From Bacillota bacterium (GTDB lineage Bacteria > Bacillota > Bacilli > Lactobacillales > Streptococcaceae), in assembly GCA_021781855.1 (NCBI GenBank), contig JAJXWC010000060.1, forward strand, positions 1-11,751: a stretch of 11,751 nt of DNA. Direction: 5' to 3'. Below are positions 7,140 through 11,751 of the stretch, piece after piece. The notes beneath the pieces are model-generated. The model was not told the DNA's origin and ran no database searches. It saw only the letters and a program-made list of their open reading frames with translations. The position numbers were made by a program, and so were the translations under genes. The stretch's first letter is position 1. Each line of letters starts with the position of its first letter.

Positions 7140-8005
7140 CAGAGACTTACCTCCTTTTTATGTGTGCTGATGATTTGCACAATCGAAATCACAACAATAA
7201 TCACCAAGAAAATCATGGCTTTCGCTTGTGCATAGGACATATTATTATTCGAAAAAGCTTCGTTGAAAATATTCATCGCCGTCATCTCAGTCGAATTAAA
7301 AGGTCCACCAGCCGTCAAGGCTAAGTTCTGGTCATACATCTTAAAGGCATTTGATAAAGTCAAGAAAAGTGTAATCGTAAACGCTGGCATCAGCATTGGC
7401 AGTTTTACGCGTAAAAATGTTTGTACCGATGTCGCACCGTCAATCGCAGCCGCTTCCATAATCTCATCAGGAATTGCATTGATAAACGAAACATAAATAA
7501 TCATCATATAACCTGACATTTGCCAAACAAATAAGATGACCAGACCCCAAAATCCCGTACTAGGCGTACTTAGCCAGTTCTGAAAAAAATGAATTCCCGT
7601 CGCATCGCCAATTCCCTGAAAAGCTTTATTAAAAATAAATTGCCAAATAAATCCCAGAACAATCCCACCAATCAAGTTCGGCATGAAAAAGACGGTTCTG
7701 AAAAAAGTGTTCCAGCGTCCAAGCTTTTGCGTTACCAACTGTGCAAAAGCAAGCGCAATCACATTAATCAAGATGACACTCACAATCGTAAATTTAGCCG
7801 TGAACACCAAACTATTGATGAAAGTCGGGTCTTGGAAAGCGATGATATAATTATGTAAGCCTAAAAATCGACTGACCATTGTTCCGTCCCAGTCTGTCAA
7901 TGAATAATATCCCCCCATAACCAAGGGAATAAAAAGAACAATAATCAAACCAAGCAAGGACGGTGCTAAGAATAACCAATATGCTTTTGATTTGTTTGTC
8001 AGCAT
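7139..8005 (-). CDS. Sugar ABC transporter permease, MsmF/MalF type
   Basis: This 288-residue membrane protein is the first permease of the same CUT1 transporter. It begins with a typical short N terminus (MLTNKSKAYWLFLAPSLLG) and a first membrane segment at about 9-31. Further segments lie near 70-93, 104-126, 153-174, 205-224 and 262-281. The EAA loop is EAAAIDGATSVQTFLRVKLP (about 184-203), and the conserved LTAGGP element follows. The ATG at 8005 has GGGAGA 6 bases upstream. Its stop overlaps the start of the next permease by one base. The gene is separated from the binding-protein gene by 571 bases of repeat elements; without them the gap would be roughly 70 bases, normal for such an operon. 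Confidence 0.93.
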   Translation of the reverse strand: MLTNKSKAYWLFLAPSLLGLIIVLFIPLVMGGYYSLTDWDGTMVSRFLGLHNYIIAFQDPTFINSLVFTAKFTIVSVILINVIALAFAQLVTQKLGRWNTFFRTVFFMPNLIGGIVLGFIWQFIFNKAFQGIGDATGIHFFQNWLSTPSTGFWGLVILFVWQMSGYMMIIYVSFINAIPDEIMEAAAIDGATSVQTFLRVKLPMLMPAFTITLFLTLSNAFKMYDQNLALTAGGPFNSTEMTAMNIFNEAFSNNNMSYAQAKAMIFLVIIVVISIVQIISTHKKEVSL

Positions 8006-8031
8006 TGAATCTCTCCCATTTCTAATGGATA

Positions 8032-8054
8032 AGGTGAGAGAAAAGCTCTCACCT
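8032..8054. other. Hairpin in the leader of the first permease gene
   Basis: This is a perfect 9-base-pair stem AGGTGAGAG/CTCTCACCT with a five-base loop, ending about 27 bases before the permease ATG. There is no T run on the minus strand, so it is not a classical terminator. Stem-loops between binding-protein and permease genes often protect the upstream mRNA and so give more binding protein than permease; that role is possible here but unproven. Confidence 0.5.
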
Positions 8055-8072
8055 CATTCAACATCTTTATCA

Positions 8073-8480
8073 AGGGTACCTCTAAAAACTGCTAATTTTG
8101 AGTTCGAGCTAAATTTTTCACTCCGCTACGCTACGCTGTCCACACCACAGGCATCCATTCGCTCTAAAGTGCTAAAGCACTAAGGCGAAATGGTTCTCGC
8201 TAAGTCGCTATCTCCGCACTTCGTGCTACGCTGTCGATGCTCGCTACGGTGCTAAAGCACCTAGTCGCAATCGCAAAGCGACAAGTCGAGCGGCAACCTC
8301 GAGGACTGACGACGAAGCCTTTCGCAAGCTGCACTTGCTCAGAAAAAGACGTGCTGGTGCAAGGTTAGAAGGCTTGAAGCACTGCTTCAAGATTGCGGAT
8401 AAAGAAAACGAAGTTTTCGTCAACGAAGAGTTCGAAAGATTTAGCCGAACTCGGAATTTCTGAGTTTTTAGAGATGCCCT
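8073..8480. repeat. Element B1: about 408-base element with 47-base inverted ends
   Basis: The left end (8073-8119) and the inverted right end (8434-8480) are clearly related. The outer 18 bases, AGGGTACCTCTAAAAACT against AGGGCATCTCTAAAAACT, differ at two positions, and a second block GAGTTCG-GCTAAAT is also shared. The interior has no believable gene and is full of small palindromes with AAA or GAA/TTC loops, for example GGTGCTAAAGCACC and GAAAACGAAGTTTTC. Modules are shared with A (8165-8192), C (8144-8165, 21 of 22 identical to 9983-10004) and D (8226-8242, 17 of 17 identical to 11040-11056). This is the form expected of a non-autonomous mobile element (MITE). The flanking CA on both sides is too short to be a convincing duplication. 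Confidence 0.6.
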
Positions 8481-8483
8481 CAC

Positions 8484-8575
8484 CCTAGCAAGTACTCGTC
8501 CGCCTCTCCAGTGGCGATGAACAAGCAACACTATCTCCGTAGCTTTGCTGCTACGCCTACTGATGAAGTAATCAC
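8484..8575. repeat. Element B2: 92-base copy with CCTAGCAAGTAC and GATGAAGTAATCAC ends
   Basis: The 12-base left end and 14-base right end are identical to those of the 53-base insert at 169-221, while the middle differs. Flanks CTCAC (8479-8483) and CTCAA (8576-8580) form a near-perfect 5-base direct repeat. On the minus strand the element begins one base after the stop codon of the binding-protein gene, the same spacing seen behind the LacI-family gene. It abuts element B1, so the gap is a composite of two insertions. A small hairpin GTAGC/GCTAC lies inside. Confidence 0.55.
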
Positions 8576-8576
8576 C

Positions 8577-9884
8577 TCAATTACTGATACTTCTTGTTTG
8601 TTTCCATTGTTGCTCAATACCTGTAACAAAGGAATTCCATGACACTTGTCCAGCAACATATTTTTGAAGTTGAACACCCATGATATTTTGTCCCCAGCCG
8701 TCTGGATAGGCATTAGAAACCCATGGGATATACTTATTGTTATTCAAAGCTTGGAACAAGGTCTTAGACACAGGGTCACTGATTTGGCTAGCGCTGAAGT
8801 TTGAATAAGCTGGGATATAGTCGAAATCATTTACAATCTGATTCATTGCATCTTTATCCGTGTACATCCAGTCAAGAAAGGCCTCGGAAGCTTTTTCATT
8901 TGCTGAACCTTTTGTCTTATTTACGCCCCAGTACCATGATGGACCGTCAACATATTTTCCGCTATTATTACCGTTGCCGTAAGAAGGTAAAATTCCCAAA
9001 TCATTCTTCGCAAAATTAGGGTCCATACCATTCAAAGTAGGAACAATCCAATTGCCTTGATAAATGATAGCAGCCTTATCTGTCGCAAAAAGTTCTTGTA
9101 CTGAAGTTGCATAACTCAAAGATTGGAAAGGTTCAGCATTATATTTTGCAACCAAATCAATATAATTTTTCATGGCCTGATTGCTTGCATCGCTAAAATT
9201 AAGCGTTTTAGAAGTAAATGTGTTTGTCAGACTATTATTAAAATCAGCAGAGATGAAGTCTCCAGACATTTGCGAGCTTACCCATGTATCTGCCTGGTCG
9301 CCTGAATAAGCAAAGACGCCTTGTAATCCGAGTTGAGTTTTCTTTGCATTCAGCGTTTCAACAGCGCTCTTAAAGTCTGCAAAAGATTTGATGTTATCGG
9401 GGTTAATGCCTGCTTTTTCAAAGATGGACTTGTTAATCATCCAACCATGTCCTTCAATCAGAACTGGTTCACCAAGTACCTTGCCGTCAAGCGTTGCCCC
9501 GTCAAGTGTTCCTGGAAGAGCCTTTTTGGAAAGGTCAGTATTAGTTTGGTCGGCTAAATAGCGCTGATAAGTTTTGGCATCAGACAAACCACCAAGCATA
9601 AAGATATCAGGTTGGTCACCCGAAGCAAATTTAGCTTTGAGTGCAGCACCAGCATCTTGTCCGCCTCCTACTGTTGTCAAATTAATTTTGACATTGCTGT
9701 GCGTTTTTTCATAATCAGTAATAAGACTTTGCATTTGTTTGGCAGTCTCTGTTTTGATATTGAAAATATCAATGGTTACTTTGCCATTTGACCCACTGGC
9801 AGAAGAACCTGAACTACAAGCAGCTAAAGCAAGAAGTGCTGCTCCTGCGACGGTTACCGATAATAATACTTTTCCTTTTTTCAT
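8577..9884 (-). CDS. Sugar-binding lipoprotein of the ABC transporter
   Basis: This 435-residue extracellular solute-binding protein (family 1, MsmE/MalE-like) captures the sugar and delivers it to the two permeases. The N terminus has a charged MKKGK, a hydrophobic stretch and the lipobox LAAC, which predicts cleavage before Cys23 and lipid anchoring. A Ser/Gly-rich linker leads to the two-lobed binding fold. NWIVPTLNG and the aromatic run GPSWYWGVNKTKG fit sugar-binding clefts. I place the start at the ATG at 9884, which has GGAGG 8 bases upstream and the proper signal peptide; an in-frame TTG at 9899 overlaps that site and is unlikely. It is the first gene of the cluster, as is usual when binding protein must exceed permease. 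Repeat element B2 starts one base after the stop codon. Confidence 0.93.
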   Translation of the reverse strand: MKKGKVLLSVTVAGAALLALAACSSGSSASGSNGKVTIDIFNIKTETAKQMQSLITDYEKTHSNVKINLTTVGGGQDAGAALKAKFASGDQPDIFMLGGLSDAKTYQRYLADQTNTDLSKKALPGTLDGATLDGKVLGEPVLIEGHGWMINKSIFEKAGINPDNIKSFADFKSAVETLNAKKTQLGLQGVFAYSGDQADTWVSSQMSGDFISADFNNSLTNTFTSKTLNFSDASNQAMKNYIDLVAKYNAEPFQSLSYATSVQELFATDKAAIIYQGNWIVPTLNGMDPNFAKNDLGILPSYGNGNNSGKYVDGPSWYWGVNKTKGSANEKASEAFLDWMYTDKDAMNQIVNDFDYIPAYSNFSASQISDPVSKTLFQALNNNKYIPWVSNAYPDGWGQNIMGVQLQKYVAGQVSWNSFVTGIEQQWKQTRSISN

Positions 9885-9910
9885 GAAAAAGGCCTCCAAT
9901 AAAATTTTTC

Positions 9911-9949
9911 AGAATTTGAATTTCTTACGAAAATCTCACCCTGTTTTAA
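9911..9949 (-). promoter_or_regulatory. Weak candidate promoter and operator of the sugar operon
   Basis: The best minus-strand promoter before the binding-protein gene is TTAAAA (9944-9949), 16 bases, TAAGAA (9922-9927), which is poor. A dyad AGAATTT-G-AATTTCT (9911-9925, one mismatch) overlaps the -10 box, a position suited to a repressor such as the LacI-type protein. The -35 box lies at the junction with element C, so the insertion may have altered control of the operon. Confidence is low. Confidence 0.28.
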
Positions 9950-10017
9950 CCTAGCAAGTGCTTACTAATTCCCCCACCTCTTACCACAGGTATCCATTCG
10001 CTCTATCTCCACTTCGT

Positions 10018-10115
10018 TACGAAAGACGAGAGCTTCGCTCTCTATCTGCAACCTCAACAGTGCACTACGAAAGATGAGAACTTCGCTCTCTCTATCTGCA
10101 ACCTCAACAGTGCAC
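10018..10115. repeat. Tandem duplication of about 48-50 bases inside element C
   Basis: Copies are 10018-10065 and 10066-10115. They differ by a few substitutions and a two-base TC insertion. Each contains a small palindrome of the type GAGAGC-TTC-GCTCTC and ends with CTCAACAGTGCAC. The last copy runs into a perfect 11-base-pair hairpin (10103-10113 with 10117-10127), followed by four 8-base units of the form RTTGAGCT or RTTAAGCT (10122-10153). Confidence 0.75.
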
Positions 10116-10308
10116 CGCACTGTTGAGCTATTGAGCTATTGAGCTGTTAAGCTGTCGATTTCACTAACCGACTAAAAGTCGGAAGTTCAAATCGCAATCA
10201 ACTAAAGTTGCAAGGCGAAGTGGTATGGCAGAGGATAAGCAGTACTAAACTATGCTTTCGTTCTACTACCGTAGGGTCAGTCGTTTCAGCGACTAGACTT
10301 TGCGGACA

Positions 10309-10343
10309 GGGTAACCTGATATCGAAGATGTCAGGCTGTACCC
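10309..10343. other. Hairpin of element C that is conserved in element A
   Basis: GGGTAACCTGATATC, loop GAA, then GATGTCAGGCTGTACCC folds into a 9-base-pair upper stem and a 5-base-pair lower stem around a small internal loop. Element A carries the same hairpin at 3765-3797, where one G-C pair has become T-A on both sides, so the pairing is kept. A second hairpin (GGGAGA/TCTCCC, 10354-10372) follows at the same relative place as the competing hairpins in A. Confidence 0.55.
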
Positions 10344-10530
10344 TAACATTGATGGGAGAAAAAGAATCTCCCACCGATGAAGTATCACTCTAATTTAGTT
10401 TAACGCTAAACTTAATGACAAAAATATTCTACCGCTTTCATTTGTGTTTGTCAAGTCGAAAACGCTCTTTTTTTAAATTAATTCTACTTTGTTGTCTTAT
10501 TGTAATACTACGAAAAAAGTAAATTGCAAC

Positions 10531-10556
10531 AAAAAAACCAACCTTTCGGTTGATTT
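10531..10556 (-). terminator. Rho-independent terminator of trxA
   Basis: On the minus strand the stem CAACC-GAAA-GGTTG has a stable GNRA-type loop and is followed by TTTTTTT (A10531-A10537 on plus). It begins within about 10 bases of the trxA stop codon. It isolates trxA from the sugar operon downstream. Confidence 0.85.
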
Positions 10557-10560
10557 TATC

Positions 10561-10875
10561 TTAGCTGAGTTCTTCAACAAGTGCCTTAAGTTGAGCTTTC
10601 GTGTGAACACCAACGATTTGTTTAACCACTTCGCCATCTTTTTTGAACATCAAAGTTGGAATCGACATGATACCGAAAGATTGTGCGGTGTGAGGATTTT
10701 CATCAACATCCATTTTCGCAATTTTCAATTCAGATTCATCGTATTCTTCTGAAAGCTGTTCAAGAATTGGCGCTTGCATTCGACATGGACCACACCAAGT
10801 TGCCCAAAAGTCAATGAGCACGAGTCCTTCTTTTGTTTCTTCTTCAAATGTTGTATCTGTAACATTATATTCCAT
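10561..10875 (-). CDS. trxA: Thioredoxin
   Basis: This 104-residue cytoplasmic protein is a standard thioredoxin that reduces protein disulfides and is itself recycled by thioredoxin reductase and NADPH. The active site WCGPC is at residues 27-31 with Cys28 and Cys31. The buried acid Asp22 (Asp26 in E. coli) and the cis-proline Pro73 in SIPT are present, and the length is typical. I place the start at 10875: AAGGAG lies 7 bases upstream, and the protein then begins MEYNVTD as expected. A longer in-frame ATG at 10917 has no ribosome site and lies at the predicted transcription start. The gene has its own promoter with an inverted repeat over the start point, and its own terminator. It follows mutS2 on the same strand, but the 680-base gap between them holds repeats. 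Confidence 0.97.
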   Translation of the reverse strand: MEYNVTDTTFEEETKEGLVLIDFWATWCGPCRMQAPILEQLSEEYDESELKIAKMDVDENPHTAQSFGIMSIPTLMFKKDGEVVKQIVGVHTKAQLKALVEELS

Positions 10876-10899
10876 GATTGGCTCCTTTAAGAAGTTAAA

Positions 10900-10952
10900 T
10901 TTATGGAAAACTTCCATAAACCTATTTTATAGAAATTTGCCTTACTTTTCAA
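10900..10952 (-). promoter_or_regulatory. trxA promoter with inverted repeat at the start point
   Basis: TTGAAA (10947-10952), 17 bases, TAAAAT (10924-10929) is a good sigma-A promoter on the minus strand. A perfect 9-base inverted repeat TTTATGGAA-N3-TTCCATAAA (10900-10920) covers the predicted transcription start near 10917. It could be a repressor operator or a 5'-end stem-loop that stabilises the mRNA. The promoter is well supported; the function of the repeat is inferred. Confidence 0.7.
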
Positions 10953-11018
10953 TAATTCTGATTGATAAACAAAAAATTCCCTTGTTGCTGGGGAAATTCT
11001 GTAACCAGTTTTGTTTTT

Positions 11019-11317
11019 TATCTCAATAGTGCGTACTACCTACGCTGTCGATGCTCACTATGCCAGCTTTACTACAAACGTGAGCTAATAACCTAAATTC
11101 AGTGGGAGTTTCAACTCCCACTGAATAAATCTACGCTTCATTTCCAAGATTTGACAGATTGCTCAGAAATGACCGTCTTAGAACTCTTTTTTATTGCGAA
11201 AGATACAACTCTCTATTCAGTGCATTCCGCTGTCGATAACAGCCAAACGAACAGGCCCGTTAGTTAAATGCTGAAGTACTTAGGCGAAGTCGGAAACTTC
11301 AAATTTTGCTCAACCAA
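11019..11317. repeat. Element D: mosaic repeat between mutS2 and trxA
   Basis: It starts TCTCAATAGTGCGTACTACC (11021-11040), 18 of 20 identical to the left end of element A. It then shares 17 of 17 bases (11040-11056) with element B1, carries the conserved 14-base-pair hairpin at 11097-11126 and an AAATGAAGC module in inverted orientation (11135-11143), and ends with the 33-base module 11282-11314 shared with A. The order and orientation of modules differ from A, and the limits are uncertain. There is no credible gene. Confidence 0.5.
11097..11126. other. 14-base-pair hairpin shared with element A
   Basis: ATTCAGTGGGAGTT, loop TC, then its perfect complement. The inner nine pairs equal those of the hairpin at 3834-3863. 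Of the five outer pairs, three differ and all three are compensated. This indicates that the pairing itself has been kept. Confidence 0.6.
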
Positions 11318-11373
11318 CATCTGACCTCAAACAAACTTGTCTTTCAAATATTGGTTGAGCTCTCCTTACTCTA

Positions 11374-11402
11374 ATTATAGCAAAATTTGCTTATTGCACA
11401 AA
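11374..11402 (-). promoter_or_regulatory. Promoter-like site between mutS2 and trxA
   Basis: On the minus strand there is a perfect TATAAT (11374-11379) with weak -35 candidates (TTGTGC or TTTGTG, 16-17 bases upstream). A 13-base dyad AGCAAA-T-TTTGCT (11379-11391) sits in the spacer against the -10 box, like an operator. A transcript would start near 11367 with AAGGAG and at once form a 10-base-pair stem (11351-11360 with 11308-11317). No clear coding frame follows, so any product might be a small RNA or a long leader into trxA. The stretch 11403-11555 holds nothing else I can name. Confidence 0.35.
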
Positions 11403-11555
11403 ACAATATGGATTTTTCTGTAATTTTACATAACAGCATGTATTATCCGAATATTTAGCACTATAAAAGCCAAGAATTTACTTTCTTTCGGTGACGTGAG
11501 ACTATTCCCCCAATTATTCCTGGATGAATTAATGCTCACTGAATAAGTTTCTGCT

Positions 11556-11751
11556 TCATTTCAAGATGGCAATCGTTGCACCACTTCCGCCTGCATTGAT
11601 TGGAGCATATTCGTAAGATTTGATATGACGATTATGCTGCAGCTTTTTTTGTACCATTTCGCGAATCACACCAGTGCCGATTCCGTGAACAATCGTAATT
11701 TGAATAAGGTTTGCAAGTAAAGCTTGGTCGATATAACTGTCCAGCTCAAGT
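11556..11751 (-). CDS. mutS2: MutS2 (RqcU) C-terminal Smr domain, partial
   Basis: Only the last 64 residues are in the window; the 5' part lies beyond base 11751. They match the Smr domain at the C terminus of MutS2: LDSYIDQALL, the signature VHGIGTG (the HGxGxG loop), the stretch IREMVQKKL, and the ending NAGGSGATIAILK. MutS2 binds branched DNA and collided ribosomes, and its Smr domain has nuclease activity; it does not act in mismatch repair. Gene order mutS2 then trxA is common in lactic acid bacteria and streptococci. No good terminator follows the stop. The stop codon lies within a stretch (ATCTTGAAATGAAGC and beyond) that resembles a repeat module in element D (11121-11146). Confidence 0.9.
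   Translation of the reverse strand, partial: LELDSYIDQALLANLIQITIVHGIGTGVIREMVQKKLQHNRHIKSYEYAPINAGGSGATIAILK

Larger units (their letters stand above)
9950..10388. repeat. Element C: 439-base hairpin-rich repeat
   Basis: This fills the gap between trxA and the sugar operon. Its ends CCTAGCAAGTG (9950-9960) and GATGAAGTATCAC (10376-10388) match those of the 53- and 92-base copies, and the flanks TTTAA (9945-9949) and TCTAA (10389-10393) form an imperfect direct repeat. The interior has a tandem duplication, an 11-base-pair hairpin, an 8-base microrepeat and a hairpin shared with element A. GATAAGCAGTACTAA (10234-10248) recurs inverted in A (3886-3900, one mismatch). There is no credible gene. 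The remaining 10389-10530 holds nothing I can name apart from a weak 6-base palindrome. Confidence 0.55.

Noticed and set aside
8244..8531. A 95-codon minus-strand open frame inside elements B1 and B2.
   Set aside because: It crosses the boundary of two repeat elements, consists of palindromic repeats rich in Leu, Ser, Arg and Ala codons, and has no ribosome site.
9950..10388. Possible CRISPR array in the repeat-rich gap.
   Set aside because: The repeats are adjacent or irregular, with no constant spacer length and no cas genes.
10397..10412. Palindrome AGTTTA-ACGC-TAAACT just outside element C.
   Set aside because: A six-base stem in AT-rich sequence without a T run; too weak for a terminator or operator call.
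10876..10917. Longer thioredoxin start at 10917.
   Set aside because: It coincides with the predicted transcription start and inverted repeat and has no ribosome site, whereas 10875 has AAGGAG at good spacing.
11264..11320. An 18-codon minus-strand frame starting ATG at 11320, with GAGG 4 bases upstream, downstream of the promoter-like site.
   Set aside because: It lies within a repeat module shared with element A, is very short, and has no recognisable protein features.

Overview
The window looks like AT-rich Firmicutes DNA. The best fit is Lactococcus or a close relative in the Streptococcaceae. The reasons are the mutS2-trxA gene order, the character of the thioredoxin, strong GGAGG-type ribosome binding sites, and a sugar ABC operon with no ATPase gene of its own (these bacteria often share one MsmK-type ATPase). 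The genus is an inference from memory of the families, not a database result. All convincing genes lie on the minus strand, so transcription runs from high to low coordinates.

Layout in transcription order. (1) 11751-11556: the 3' end of mutS2 (Smr domain). (2) 11555-10876: a 680-base gap holding a promoter-like site, a repeat mosaic (element D) and the trxA promoter. (3) 10875-10561: trxA with its own terminator. (4) 10388-9950: repeat element C. (5) 9884-223: a sugar-utilisation cluster. It encodes a lipoprotein substrate-binding protein, two membrane permeases, a YicI-type GH31 alpha-xylosidase, a second GH31 glycosidase of unusual active-site type and a LacI-family regulator, and ends in a rho-independent terminator at 81-108. 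Repeat elements interrupt the cluster twice: B between the binding protein and the permeases, and A between the two glycosidases. (6) 1-60: probably the ribosome binding site of a further minus-strand gene that starts at the window edge.

How the genes work together: the lipoprotein and two permeases would import a small alpha-linked oligosaccharide. The two cytoplasmic GH31 enzymes would then hydrolyse it. The alpha-xylosidase retains the KTDFGERIP nucleophile motif and the CFWMK motif of E. coli YicI, so an alpha-xyloside such as isoprimeverose, or a fragment of xyloglucan, is the best substrate guess. The LacI-type protein is the likely local regulator.

The least expected content is between the genes. 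Gaps larger than about 500 bases, and one small gap, are filled with hairpin-rich sequence that carries no credible gene. These regions are mosaics of the same 12- to 40-base modules, shuffled and sometimes inverted. One class has fixed ends (CCTAGCAAGTRC and GATGAAGTAATCAC), sizes of 53, 92 and 439 bases, and short flanking direct repeats, and two of its three copies start exactly one base after a stop codon. Some hairpins keep pairing through compensating base changes between copies. This resembles a family of small non-autonomous mobile elements, perhaps related to IS200/IS605 ends, and it is the best candidate here for something undescribed.
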